DNA of 64,000 bases from Burkholderia plantarii. Lineage in GTDB: Bacteria; Pseudomonadota; Gammaproteobacteria; Burkholderiales; Burkholderiaceae. Shown piece by piece: positions 37,265-46,442 of the stretch. The notes below the pieces were generated by a model, which ran no database searches, was not told the DNA's origin, and was given only the letters and a program-made list of their open reading frames with translations. Position numbers and translations under genes: made by a program. Every line of letters starts with the position of its first letter. The stretch's first letter is position 1. The stretch spans positions 1,922,001-1,986,000 of the forward strand of contig NZ_CP007212.1 in NCBI RefSeq assembly GCF_001411805.1, given 5' to 3'.

Positions 37265-38789
37265 CAAGTCGGTGATCCAGGAGTTTTTCACTGCGCTCGG
37301 CATCAGGCTCGATGCCGAATCGGCAAGGAGAATCAGCGACGCCGTCGACAAGGCGATCCGCAGCGCCAGGTCGAAGGCGACGAGAGTCAGGACGGGTAAG
37401 TCGGCCGCCTCGATGGCGGCTGCTGCCGCCGAGGCCGCTGCTGCACTCGGGGCGCGCGCTATGGCATTCGTGTCGGCGTTGGAAACCCGCAGATCCGCCG
37501 AAGGCGGCGACGTGGGGGATGGAGCCGATGCAGCGAGCCACGGCGCATACGCTCTGCTGGATACGCTGCGTCATTTGAAAGCCGGTGCCGGAAGGGTGGC
37601 ACCGACGGCACTCGATCATGTGTCCGGCATCAGCGTGAAAAGACCCTTCGGGAAGGCGGCAACATCTACCGCGAACGTCACCGCGAGGTCCACCGTTGCC
37701 AAAGATGGATGGGCGGCCAAGATGGCGAGCGCTGCGAAGCGGGTGGGACTTCCAACTACCGGAATGTCGCCGCGAAACGCGCGGGCTGCGGTGGCCGATG
37801 GCGATGGTACGACCAAGGCCGCCATCGGCAAAATACCGCAGGCCGTTGCGGACACAACGGTACACGCGAAGCCGGCTTCGACCAAACTCGGCAAGATGGC
37901 GAACGCCGCGAGCCGCGCGGCGACAACCAGCGAGGCTGCCATGCCGACAGCAGGAGTCCGGGCGATCGAAGCTTTTGCAGGAGCATTGCGGTGGGCAGGC
38001 CCGACATTCGGTGGCCTCGAGTCGCTGTTTCGAATTGGGAATCTGAACGAGAAAGGGCAAAGTGTTCTGCGCAGATATGGCGCATATGGCCCATCGGCAC
38101 GTGTGCAGTTTGCCGAGCGCCTCGCACATTTACCGATCGGCAACCTGATTGCTTCGGGGGAGGGCGACTACAACAGCGTGAATCTAGGCGCCAAAGGTGC
38201 CTACAAGGCGAGCACCGCAGCGCTTACCTCCATGACGGTGGCGCAGGTGATGGAGGCGCAGCGCGCCGGCAAGTTCAAGGCGGCCGGTCGGTATCAGCTC
38301 GTGCCCGGTACGCTCGGCCAAGCGGCGGCTGCCCTTCATCTGACCGGCAACGAGTTGTTCGATCAGTCGTTGCAGGACCAAGTCCTCGCATACCTGGTGT
38401 TAAGAAAGCGTCGTGCCATCGGCGATTATCTGTTGGGCAAGAGCTCGGATCGCCATGCAGCACTGGTCGGCATGTCGCGAGAGTGGGCGAGTTTCCAGGA
38501 CCCGGACACCGGACGCGGTCACTACGACGCCGTAGGCAAGAATCACGCGTCGATCGATGCCAGGCGGGCCGGCGACGCGTTGTTCAATTCGCGTCTGATG
38601 ATCATGCCGACACCGCACGCGACCGCAGGCAGACAGGGCGCGCGAACCAACCACGTCGAGATCCACAACGACGTGACGATTCGAGTGACGGGTGCCCACG
38701 ATCCGCACGCAACCGCGCAGGCGATCGGCCGTGAGCAGCGGTCGGTGATGGACCACGTGGGCAGGAACATGCAGGGAGCATTTCAGTGA
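37257..38789 (+). CDS. Short tape measure protein with C-terminal muramidase-like domain
   Basis: The 510-residue product starts MADKSVIQEFFTALGIRLDA, typical of tape measure proteins, and continues with an Ala/Lys-rich helical part to about residue 255. Residues ~275-440 form a lysozyme/transglycosylase-like domain: FAERLAHLPIGNLIASGEGD, then YNSVNLGAKGAYKASTAALT, and RYQLVPGTLGQAAAALHLTG, where IASGEGDY holds the probable catalytic Glu. The C-terminus has the conserved HVEIHNDVTIRVTG repeat region. No long hydrophobic segment is present. It is shorter than most tape measures of this group, implying a short tail. Confidence 0.8.
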   Translation: MADKSVIQEFFTALGIRLDAESARRISDAVDKAIRSARSKATRVRTGKSAASMAAAAAEAAAALGARAMAFVSALETRRSAEGGDVGDGADAASHGAYALLDTLRHLKAGAGRVAPTALDHVSGISVKRPFGKAATSTANVTARSTVAKDGWAAKMASAAKRVGLPTTGMSPRNARAAVADGDGTTKAAIGKIPQAVADTTVHAKPASTKLGKMANAASRAATTSEAAMPTAGVRAIEAFAGALRWAGPTFGGLESLFRIGNLNEKGQSVLRRYGAYGPSARVQFAERLAHLPIGNLIASGEGDYNSVNLGAKGAYKASTAALTSMTVAQVMEAQRAGKFKAAGRYQLVPGTLGQAAAALHLTGNELFDQSLQDQVLAYLVLRKRRAIGDYLLGKSSDRHAALVGMSREWASFQDPDTGRGHYDAVGKNHASIDARRAGDALFNSRLMIMPTPHATAGRQGARTNHVEIHNDVTIRVTGAHDPHATAQAIGREQRSVMDHVGRNMQGAFQ

Positions 38790-39379
38790 ATTCGATCTCC
38801 GACATCCTCGACGTCATGTTGGTCGGACGCAAGAAGATCGGCAGCCTCACGATTTCGGCCGTGATAACCGAGGCGTACACCGACGACGTCACCGTCACCA
38901 ATCTTCCCGTCGAAACCAATGCGACGATCAGCGACCACGCCTACATGAACCCGCGCCAGATCGTGATGAAGTGTGGCTGGAGCAATGCCGATACATCGGC
39001 GCTGTTTGGTGCCGCTGCCGTCGCGTTCGACACCACCGGTGCGAATTCGATGGTGGGCGGCACCTATATCGACGCGGTCTACAGCAAGCTGCTGCAGTTG
39101 CAGGCCGATCACGAACTGCTCGATATCGTCACCACCCGGCGCAAGTATTCGAACATGCTGGTCACATCCCTGTCGCTCGAGACGGATAACGCCAGCGGTG
39201 CGGCACTGCCGATCAGCGTGACGCTGCAACAGGTCAACGTCGTCAGCACGAAGTCGACGACGCTGCCGCCGCGCGCGAACCAGGCGCGTCCGGCGGCCAC
39301 CGCCGAGACCCAGAGCATGGGCACCAAATCCGCGCTGCCGGCCAGGCCGGCACGCGGCGGCTCTTTCACGCCATCGTGA
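38786..39379 (+). CDS. Dit-like/baseplate tail protein
   Basis: The 197-residue product starts at a GTG that overlaps the tape measure stop. MNSISDILDVMLVGRKKIGS, then SLTISAVITEAYTDDVTVTN and NLPVETNATISDHAYMNPRQ resemble the N-terminal domain of Dit-like phage baseplate proteins that link the tube end to the baseplate. The C-terminal 40 residues are Pro/Ala/Ser-rich. Assignment is by position and resemblance. Confidence 0.7.
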   Translation: MNSISDILDVMLVGRKKIGSLTISAVITEAYTDDVTVTNLPVETNATISDHAYMNPRQIVMKCGWSNADTSALFGAAAVAFDTTGANSMVGGTYIDAVYSKLLQLQADHELLDIVTTRRKYSNMLVTSLSLETDNASGAALPISVTLQQVNVVSTKSTTLPPRANQARPAATAETQSMGTKSALPARPARGGSFTPS

Positions 39380-39388
39380 GGCATGCTG

Positions 39389-39706
39389 ATGACGACTTTC
39401 TATGAAATTCCGCTGGCGCCGACTCCGCAGGTGTTTTCCATCACGTTGAGCGGCGTGGCGTATCGGTTGACCGTGCTGTATCGCGACGCCGCAGAGGCCG
39501 GCTGGACCCTCGACATGGCGCACGCCAGCGGCGATCCGCTAATCAATGGCATCCCGCTCGTCACCGGTGTCGATCTGCTTGGCCAGTATCGCCATCTCGG
39601 CCTGGGCGGCCGACTCTGGGTGCAGGGTGACGACGGCCCCGACGAGCTCCCGAGCTTCGACGATCTCGGCGTCGGTTCTCACGTTTTCTGGGCGACAGAC
39701 TCATGA
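39389..39706 (+). CDS. Phage baseplate plug family protein
   Basis: The 105-residue product MTTFYEIPLAPTPQVFSITL with WTLDMAHASGDPLINGIPLV and TGVDLLGQYRHLG matches the small beta-rich baseplate plug family. I prefer the ATG at 39389 over the one at 39383 because the GAGG at 39377 is better spaced to it. The stop overlaps the next start by four bases (ATGA). Confidence 0.82.
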   Translation: MTTFYEIPLAPTPQVFSITLSGVAYRLTVLYRDAAEAGWTLDMAHASGDPLINGIPLVTGVDLLGQYRHLGLGGRLWVQGDDGPDELPSFDDLGVGSHVFWATDS

Positions 39707-40683
39707 CTACGCAATTCGGCCGCAAGGTAGGGCTCGTCATTGGCCCCGATTCCGGCGCCGCGCTCGATCTCTCCGACCTGAGGATCAGGTTCGCCGTGAA
39801 GCGTGGCGACACGCATTCGCCAAACACGCTTGATCTCACCGTCTACAACCTCTCGGAGCACACCGTGCAGAAAGCCGAGAGCAAGGAGTTCACGCGGATC
39901 GTGCTGCAGGCCGGCTACGAAGGCAATTACGGCATCATTTTCGACGGCTCGATCGTGAACGTGTCGCGGGGCCGCGAGAGCGCGACCGACACACTACTGA
40001 ACATCACCGCCAACGATGGCGACATGGCTTATAACTTTGCCATCGTGAACAAGACGCTCGCGGCGGGGTCGCTGCCCGAGGATCACGTGAAGGCCTGCAC
40101 GGCGGCGATGGAGCCGTGCGGCGTGAGCGCGGGCTACCGTCCGGCGCTTGGCGGAAACCCGCTGCCACGTGGCAAGGTGATGTTCGGCATGGCGCGCGAT
40201 CGCCTTGAAATCGTCGCGAGGACCACGCATACGCTCTGGTCGATTCAGGACGGCCGTTTGCAGATCGTGCCTGAAACCTCGTATGTGCCCGGAGAGGTGC
40301 CGGTCATCACCGCCCGGACCGGCATGCTCGAGACGATGACGTTGGAGACTGGCGGCATCAAGGTGCGGATGCTGCTGAATCCATCGATCAGGATCGGGCA
40401 TCTGGTCAAGCTCGATAACGCGAGTATTCCACCCACCGAGAGCGGGTCCGGTGTCGACCGGAACGCAGGTACTGCCGAGCAATCCCGGGCCAACCTGATC
40501 GACAAGGACGGCATCTATTGCGTCGTGAACGCATCGATCAAGGGCGACACAAGCGGAAACGACTGGTACACCGAAATCATCTGTCTGCCTGCGGATGCGA
40601 CGTCGGGAGTGGAAACGTCGGATGGTGCAGGTGGCGTCAGGGCGCCCGCACCGGCGAAGCTGGGCGTGATCTCGAACGGCTGA
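39703..40683 (+). CDS. Baseplate hub protein
   Basis: The 326-residue product forms the central hub between tube and spike. It begins MTTQFGRKVGLVIGPDSGAA and shows AVKRGDTHSPNTLDLTVYNL, GYEGNYGIIFDGSIVNVSRG and ATDTLLNITANDGDMAYNFA, the pattern of gp27/GpD-like hub proteins in this phage group. It lies directly before the spike gene, as expected, since the two assemble together. Confidence 0.8.
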   Translation: MTTQFGRKVGLVIGPDSGAALDLSDLRIRFAVKRGDTHSPNTLDLTVYNLSEHTVQKAESKEFTRIVLQAGYEGNYGIIFDGSIVNVSRGRESATDTLLNITANDGDMAYNFAIVNKTLAAGSLPEDHVKACTAAMEPCGVSAGYRPALGGNPLPRGKVMFGMARDRLEIVARTTHTLWSIQDGRLQIVPETSYVPGEVPVITARTGMLETMTLETGGIKVRMLLNPSIRIGHLVKLDNASIPPTESGSGVDRNAGTAEQSRANLIDKDGIYCVVNASIKGDTSGNDWYTEIICLPADATSGVETSDGAGGVRAPAPAKLGVISNG

Positions 40684-40817
40684 TCGATGCGAGCGCCGAG
40701 TCGCGGGTGATGGTTTCCACCTGCGCTCGCGATAACAGCGCCGTGGAGCCGCTATCCATTGTCGCGGCACGTGCCACGAGCGGCGCGATGGCTTCCTTTT
40801 ATCGTTATTTCCTCACC

Positions 40818-41609
40818 ATGAATCGAAACGAGCAAATCGGCGATCCGCTGATGTCGTTGCGCGCGGCCTTGCGCGGCCAGCAGGCCGACCTCTGGACGGC
40901 GCTGCCCGGCACCATCGAATCCTACGATGTCGGTACCCAGACCGTGGTTATCCAGCCCGCCATCAAGGCGCAGATCACCGCGAGCGACGGTGGCGTCACG
41001 ACGGTTGCGCTTCCGCCTCTGGTCGATTGTCCGGTGCAATTTCCGGCTGGCGGCCAGTGTACGTTGACTTTTCCCGTGGTGGCCGGCGACGAGTGCCTGG
41101 TCGTGTTTGCCTCGCGCTGCATCGACGCCTGGTGGCAGTCGGGCGGCGTGCAGGAGCAGGCCGAATTCCGGATGCACGATCTGTCCGACGGCTTCGCCCT
41201 GCTGGGCTTTCGCTCGAAGCCGCGCGTGCTGCCGGCAGTCGCCACGGCTGCGGTGCAACTGCGCAGCGACGACGGCGCGGCGTTCATCGAACTGAATCCG
41301 GCCGCGAGCGCGGTGAAGATCGTGGCACCGGGCGGCTTTGAGGTCGACGCGCCGCGCATCGTGTTCAATGCGAACGACTCGGTGACGGTGACGTCGCCGC
41401 AATCCACGTTCTCCGGTGCGCTGACCGTCAAGGGTGTTTTCACGTTCCTGGCCGGTCTGATCGGCAGCACGGGGCAGGGTGTGGCCGCGGCCATCTCCGG
41501 CACCATCAATTTCATTGGCACATTGACCGCCAACGGCAAGCGTATCGACGACACGCACTCGCACGGTGGCGTGCAGCCAGGCGGCGGCAACACCGGCCCG
41601 GTTCAATAA
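40818..41609 (+). CDS. Gp138-family membrane-puncturing spike protein
   Basis: The 263-residue trimeric spike sits at the tip of the tube. It has an N-terminal OB-fold (LWTALPGTIESYDVGTQTVV, CPVQFPAGGQCTLTFPVVAG), a beta-helical shaft, and an apex motif THSHGGVQPGGGNTGP. His-x-His at this place holds the iron ion of sharpened phage tips. I take the ATG at 40818 although the frame is open to 40518; another ATG at 40788 is possible. 134 bases separate it from the hub gene. Confidence 0.88.
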   Translation: MNRNEQIGDPLMSLRAALRGQQADLWTALPGTIESYDVGTQTVVIQPAIKAQITASDGGVTTVALPPLVDCPVQFPAGGQCTLTFPVVAGDECLVVFASRCIDAWWQSGGVQEQAEFRMHDLSDGFALLGFRSKPRVLPAVATAAVQLRSDDGAAFIELNPAASAVKIVAPGGFEVDAPRIVFNANDSVTVTSPQSTFSGALTVKGVFTFLAGLIGSTGQGVAAAISGTINFIGTLTANGKRIDDTHSHGGVQPGGGNTGPVQ

Positions 41610-41690
41610 GACGAGGCGCCGGTCGCGAGCCGGCCGGGCGCGACGATGAAGCTGTTCCCACGAATCAATCGCAATTGAAAAGGGGGATTC

Positions 41691-42050
41691 ATGTTGTATA
41701 GAAAACTCGACGCCGACGGTGATTACACGTTTGGCGGCGGGATGAACGACTTTCTCGAGGACACGCCGGAGGCCGTGGCGCAGGCCGTGTTGACGCGCCT
41801 GCGCCTGCTGCGCGGCGAATGGTTTCTCGATACCACGGCCGGGATGCCATGGGCCGGTGCGGTACTCGGCAAGAACACGCAAGGTACGGCCGACGCGGCC
41901 GTTCGCGCCTGCATTCTCGACACCCTCGGCGTGACCGAAATCGCCGCCTACGCGAGCGAGATCGACGCCGCCACTCGCACGCTGCGCGTTACCGCGAGGA
42001 TCGGGACGATCTACGGCACGACCAACACGACTCTCGAGGCCATATTGTGA
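41691..42050 (+). CDS. GPW/gp25-like baseplate protein
   Basis: The 119-residue product is the wedge protein that starts sheath assembly. The family motif is clear: EAVAQAVLTRLRLLRGEWFL with DTTAGMPWAGAVLGKN contains the conserved LRGEWFLD and G-P/A-W of gp25-like proteins, also found in type VI secretion (TssE). A GGGGG-type ribosome site precedes the ATG. The stop overlaps the baseplate J start. Confidence 0.85.
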   Translation: MLYRKLDADGDYTFGGGMNDFLEDTPEAVAQAVLTRLRLLRGEWFLDTTAGMPWAGAVLGKNTQGTADAAVRACILDTLGVTEIAAYASEIDAATRTLRVTARIGTIYGTTNTTLEAIL

Positions 42051-43234
42051 CGATGACACTTTCCTCCATCGCGCCGACCATCGACGCGCACGGCATCACC
42101 GCGCCGACTTACGCGGAAACTTTTGCGTGGTTGCAGGAGCAATATCGCGCTATCTATGGTGCCGACATCTATATCGAGCCGGATAGTCAGGATGGCCAGC
42201 TGATCGCCGTGTTCGCGAAGGCGATCGCCGATGTGAATGCGGTTGCGATCGGCATCTACAACTCGTTCAGCCCGGCCAAGGCGATCGGCGCGGCGCTGTC
42301 GAGCAACGTGAAGATCAACGGCATCACGCGCGAAGCGGCGAGCTACTCGAGTGCTGATCTGAAGCTCGTCGGCCAGGCCGGCACGACAATCGCGAACGGC
42401 ATCGCGAAGGACGGCAACCATCTTCAATGGGCGCTCCCAGCCAGCGTGACGATCCCGCCCACCGGCGAGATTACGGTCACGGCGACCTGCACGACGCTCG
42501 GTGCGATCACCGCCGCCGCCGGCACGATCACGTCGATCGGCACTCCGACGCAAGGCTGGCAATCCGTGACGAACGCGGCGCCGGCTGCACCGGGCGCGCC
42601 GATCGAAACCGACGCCGCGCTGCGCCAGCGGCAGGCCGTATCCACTGCGCTGCCTTCGCTGACCGTGCTCGAGGGCATCGTCGGCGCCGTGACCAACGTG
42701 GACGGCGTGATGCGTTGCGTCGCCTACGAGAACGACACGTCCGAAGTCGATGTACATGGCATTCCCCCGCATTCGATTTCGCTCGTGGTTGAAGGTGGCG
42801 ACGCGGCTGCCATTGCGAACGCGATCCTGGTGAAAAAGACGCCGGGTGCCGGCACCTATGGCACGACGGCGATCGTCGTGACGGACAATTTTGGCCGGCC
42901 GAGTACGATCCGCTTTTTCCGTCCGACGGCCGCGCCGATCACGGCGACGCTCGACCTGAAGGCGCTCGCGGGCTACACGACCCAGACCGGCGAGGAAATT
43001 GGCCGGGCCGTGTCGGACTATATCAACGGCGTGCCGATTGGCGGCGGGCTGTCCGGTAGCGTGGAGTGGGGCGACGCGTTGAGCACGGCGAACGGCGTGA
43101 ACGGCGGCACGACCTTCAAGCTGTCCGGCCTGACGCTGAATGGGCCGCGCGGTGCGGGCACGCCCGACGTCGCGCTGCGTTTCAACGAGGCGGCGTCGTG
43201 CTCGTGTACCGACGTGAAACTGGTGGTGAAGTGA
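42047..43234 (+). CDS. Baseplate J-family (gp6-like) protein
   Basis: The 395-residue wedge protein begins (V)TMTLSSIAPTIDAHGITA with the helix EQYRAIYGADIYIEPDSQDG and has the central family pattern GIPPHSISLVVEGGDAAAIA with AILVKKTPGAGTYG. The GTG at 42047 overlaps the gp25-like stop, and the ATG at 42053 is an alternative. Baseplate J forms the hexagonal frame of the baseplate. The gene is complete. Confidence 0.9.
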   Translation: MTMTLSSIAPTIDAHGITAPTYAETFAWLQEQYRAIYGADIYIEPDSQDGQLIAVFAKAIADVNAVAIGIYNSFSPAKAIGAALSSNVKINGITREAASYSSADLKLVGQAGTTIANGIAKDGNHLQWALPASVTIPPTGEITVTATCTTLGAITAAAGTITSIGTPTQGWQSVTNAAPAAPGAPIETDAALRQRQAVSTALPSLTVLEGIVGAVTNVDGVMRCVAYENDTSEVDVHGIPPHSISLVVEGGDAAAIANAILVKKTPGAGTYGTTAIVVTDNFGRPSTIRFFRPTAAPITATLDLKALAGYTTQTGEEIGRAVSDYINGVPIGGGLSGSVEWGDALSTANGVNGGTTFKLSGLTLNGPRGAGTPDVALRFNEAASCSCTDVKLVVK

Positions 43235-43908
43235 TGGCTGCGCTGACCGATTATCTCGATCTGCTGACGTCGGAGCACGGGGACAGGCCGCGATTCGCCG
43301 CGACCGTTTCAGCCGTCGTGCGGCCGCTCGTCGAGCAGATGACGTTGCTGGCCGGGCTTCCGGCCCAGTTCGACCTCGATCGTGCTGTCGGTGACCAGCT
43401 CGACATCGTCGGGCAGTGGGTCGGCATATCCCGGCGCATTCGCACGCTGTTGACCGATGTGTATTTCTCGCTCGATAACGAGCATCTGGGTTTCGAGCAA
43501 GGTGTCTGGAAAGGGCCGCACGATCCGGATACCGGCCTGACTCGGCTCGATGACGACACCTACCGGCTCGTCATCCGAGCCCGGATCGGTGCGAATCATT
43601 GGGACGGGACATTGGCGCGCGGCTCGGAAATCCTGAACGGCATCTTCGGCGGCGGCACCCATGCGTTCATCGAGGATCATCAGGATATGTCGATGACGAT
43701 CGGCATTACCGGAAAGATTCCGTCGGCCGTGTATCTTGCGTTGCTTGCGGAGGGCTACATCCCGTTGAAGCCCGAAGGGGTGCGGGTGGATTACGTCATC
43801 GTCACGCCTGTCGATGGCGCGTCGTTATTCGGATTCGATATGGAGAACGAGTACGTTGCAGGTTTCGATGAAGGGGCATGGGGAAATATAGTCGCAATGG
43901 ATTGTTGA
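43234..43908 (+). CDS. DUF2612 baseplate protein
   Basis: The 224-residue product MAALTDYLDLLTSEHGDRPR... contains DRAVGDQLDIVGQWVGISRR, typical of DUF2612, and DTYRLVIRARIGANHWDGTL. It takes the place of tail protein I (fibre attachment wedge) in this kind of tail. Start and baseplate J stop overlap in TGATG. A terminator-type hairpin follows directly at 43914. Confidence 0.85.
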   Translation: MAALTDYLDLLTSEHGDRPRFAATVSAVVRPLVEQMTLLAGLPAQFDLDRAVGDQLDIVGQWVGISRRIRTLLTDVYFSLDNEHLGFEQGVWKGPHDPDTGLTRLDDDTYRLVIRARIGANHWDGTLARGSEILNGIFGGGTHAFIEDHQDMSMTIGITGKIPSAVYLALLAEGYIPLKPEGVRVDYVIVTPVDGASLFGFDMENEYVAGFDEGAWGNIVAMDC

Positions 43909-43913
43909 ATCAG

Positions 43914-43936
43914 GCCGCCTTAGGGCGGCTTTTTTA
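43914..43936 (+). terminator. Hairpin between baseplate genes and tail fibre
   Basis: GCCGCC, loop TTAG, GGCGGC, T6, followed by ATTG and the GGAGG of the fibre gene. Same layout as the hairpin at 33825. Confidence 0.8.
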
Positions 43937-43951
43937 TTGCATGGAGGATTG

Positions 43952-45352
43952 ATGGTCAAGAATGACTTCAAGGCGTTTGCCACCGGCGATGATGCAAACG
44001 TGCTTTCGCAGCAGGATTACGAGGCGCTTGTCGCGCGTTCGTCAGGATTTCAGTCAGGAATCGCGCAATCGGCGCAAATGAACAAGGTGTTGCGGCAAAG
44101 TTCGATCATGGCCGCTGTTTTAGCACAATTTATTGTTGATCAGGCTGGAAAGGACGCGATTGACAATGGAAGCGTCGATACGTTGGTGGAAAACCTGAAG
44201 GCCGCGATATTTAACGATACGGCGCTGACAGGTGTGCCGACTGCACCGACGCCGGGTGCGGGAGACGACTCGACTCGGCTGGCGACGACGGCATTTGTGC
44301 AACAGCTGTCGGGCAACTTTGCGACGCAGCATTGGGTGCGGGATAACTCTGTTAATAAAGCCGGCGATACGATGACGGGGACGCTAAATACCCCGAATCT
44401 GAGCGTAAATCAGGGCGTGGAGAATGATACATCCGCCGCGCTGATCTATAACGATCAGGGTAGACGCAATATTGTTTTTCGTACGGGGCCAGCTGGTGAG
44501 TACAAGTACAGCTTCATTGATGAGGAAGGCGTGTTAACGTTGCCAGTTCGTCCGGTATGGAAGGAAACGCCATGGGATACCGGAAATTTTGACCCAGAAA
44601 AAAAAGCAGAAATTGACTCGCCGACGTTCACTGGTCTTCCAAAGGTGCCGACGCCGCCTTTATTCGAAAGCAGTACAAATATCGCCTCGACGGCCTTCGT
44701 GCGGCATGCATTGGGAAGCTTTAACGGCGGTAATCGACCCGGTTCCGGCATAAGCGAAGAAGTTACATTATTAACTAATGATGACATCGGCGGATTTTGC
44801 TACTTCAATGGCCGTTCAAATCAGACAGCTACGTTGCCAAATGAAGCGAACCTGCCGGTGGGGGCGACAATTACCTTTCAGCGTGGCTCCGTATCTGATT
44901 TGATTATTAGTACCTACAAGGCAGATCAAATCATCGACACTACCGTGGGTCTCGCCGTTTCGATCACGCTCGTTGCAGGCGAGTTCGTCAAACTGGTATG
45001 GAGTGGAAAATATTGGCAGGCGTTTGGAACCTATACGCAACGTATTGGCGAACAATTCGCGCATTACCATTCACAAGCAGGTTTTCAAAAATTACCTGGG
45101 GGCCTGATCTTTCAGTGGGGAATTGCTACTTTCAACGAGCGTGATGGTTTTTCTGGGACGCTCGTCAATTTTCCGATTGCATTTCCACACGGCGCCCTTC
45201 AAATCGTGGGCAGTGATTCTGATGCCGCAGTAGGAACCTTCTCATTTCGACCAATTTCACCGACTCAATTCAAGGTTTGGTCAATCGGAGGTGTGGGAAA
45301 TGGACCGGAATATCGTTCGTACGGAGCAAGATATTTTGCGGTTGGAAATTAA
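43952..45352 (+). CDS. Tail fibre protein (receptor-binding candidate)
   Basis: The 466-residue product starts MVKNDFKAFATGDDANVLSQ (conserved baseplate-attachment end) and has repeated collagen-like fibre modules such as TRLATTAFVQQLSGNFA and NIASTAFVRHALGSF. It ends with a C-terminal domain FQKLPGGLIFQWGIATFNER with NFPIAFPHGALQIVG, typical of the phage gp53-like/tail fibre tip. From about 44380 the DNA is clearly AT-richer with different codon use, pointing to exchange of the tip domain, the part that decides which bacteria are bound. GGAGG 5 bases before the ATG. Confidence 0.85.
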   Translation: MVKNDFKAFATGDDANVLSQQDYEALVARSSGFQSGIAQSAQMNKVLRQSSIMAAVLAQFIVDQAGKDAIDNGSVDTLVENLKAAIFNDTALTGVPTAPTPGAGDDSTRLATTAFVQQLSGNFATQHWVRDNSVNKAGDTMTGTLNTPNLSVNQGVENDTSAALIYNDQGRRNIVFRTGPAGEYKYSFIDEEGVLTLPVRPVWKETPWDTGNFDPEKKAEIDSPTFTGLPKVPTPPLFESSTNIASTAFVRHALGSFNGGNRPGSGISEEVTLLTNDDIGGFCYFNGRSNQTATLPNEANLPVGATITFQRGSVSDLIISTYKADQIIDTTVGLAVSITLVAGEFVKLVWSGKYWQAFGTYTQRIGEQFAHYHSQAGFQKLPGGLIFQWGIATFNERDGFSGTLVNFPIAFPHGALQIVGSDSDAAVGTFSFRPISPTQFKVWSIGGVGNGPEYRSYGARYFAVGN

Positions 45353-45363
45353 AGGTGGAGAAT

Positions 45364-45864
45364 ATGGGAAATTTATTTGCAGTATACGACGGCAATGATC
45401 CCTGCCATTTTATCACGGGATTCTACGATAGCGATATTGTCCAGGTGCCTGAGGGGGCCGCATCAGTGCGACTGAGTGTGGAAGAATACAACTACTTGCT
45501 GCAAGTGCCAGCGGGACAGCGACAGGCACTTGACGAAAATCTGAAGCCGGTATGGTTGACTGCTCCACCGCCGTCATCGGCCCAAGCAGCTGCCTTTATG
45601 CGAGCGTCGCGAGACGCCGTGTTGAGGGCGACCGACTGGCTTGTCGCAAGACATCAAGACGAAAAGCTGCTTGGCCGGGGAACGACTCTGACAGCCGATC
45701 AATTCGCTATATTGCTCAACTACCGACAAGTTCTACGCGAGTGCAGTGACATGCCGAATTGGCCTGACATAACACTGCCGACACTGCCGCCATTCTTGTC
45801 CAATCAGGATGACACAATTAAACAGACAGCCCGAGAGGCGCCGCGGATGCAGAAGAACCCTTAA
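45364..45864 (+). CDS. Tail fibre assembly chaperone
   Basis: The 166-residue product begins MGNLFAVYDGNDPCHFITGF and ends with the fibre chaperone pattern YRQVLRECSDMPNWPDITLP. Chaperones of this kind fold the trimeric fibre and are specific to its tip. It follows the fibre by 11 bases and shares its lower GC content, so fibre and chaperone were probably acquired together. Confidence 0.78.
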   Translation: MGNLFAVYDGNDPCHFITGFYDSDIVQVPEGAASVRLSVEEYNYLLQVPAGQRQALDENLKPVWLTAPPPSSAQAAAFMRASRDAVLRATDWLVARHQDEKLLGRGTTLTADQFAILLNYRQVLRECSDMPNWPDITLPTLPPFLSNQDDTIKQTAREAPRMQKNP

Positions 45865-46006
45865 CGGCCGTTGCATCGAACTCCCGGCCCGCGAAACGTC
45901 CAAGCAAGCACCTCCCGCAAAGCGATCATTCCATCCTGAAGACAGGAATGTCACGCGAGACGGAAATTCTAGTGAAACTCTAATTGGAGAAACATAGGAT
46001 TCCTAC

Positions 46007-46429
46007 ATGAAAACATACGATGAAGAAAAATTGATATCCGAACTAAGCCGTGACGAAGGCCGGCTGCTGAAGCCCTACACCGACACCGTCGGCAAGCTCA
46101 CGATCGGCGTCGGCCGCAATCTCACCGACGTCGGCATCAGCGATCGCGAATGCGATCTACTGCTGTCGGACGACATCGGCCGCACCGTAACCTGGCTCGA
46201 TGACCAACTCCCCTGGTGGCGCGGGCTCGACGGCGTCCGACAGCGCGTCGTCATCAACATGGCGTTCAACCTGGGCGGCAATCTGCTCTCGTTCGTCAAC
46301 ACGCTGGACGCAATGAAGCGGGCCGACTACGCAAGCGCGGCCAAGGGCATGCTCGATTCGAAATGGGCCCGGCAGGTCGGCGCGCGTGCCGTGCGGCTTG
46401 CCGACATGATGCTCGCCGGTCAGGTCTGA
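46007..46429 (+). CDS. Endolysin, GH24 (T4-type) lysozyme
   Basis: The 140-residue muramidase cuts the MurNAc-GlcNAc bond. The catalytic triad region is LSRDEGRLLKPYTDTVGKLT, with Glu in DEG and the Asp/Thr pair of T4 lysozyme, and IGVGRNLTD follows. The end WARQVGARAVRLADMMLAGQ is usual. There is no signal peptide, so export depends on the holin genes downstream. It releases the tail particles from the producing cell. Confidence 0.93.
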   Translation: MKTYDEEKLISELSRDEGRLLKPYTDTVGKLTIGVGRNLTDVGISDRECDLLLSDDIGRTVTWLDDQLPWWRGLDGVRQRVVINMAFNLGGNLLSFVNTLDAMKRADYASAAKGMLDSKWARQVGARAVRLADMMLAGQV

Positions 46430-46442
46430 CGGAGGCCGTGCG

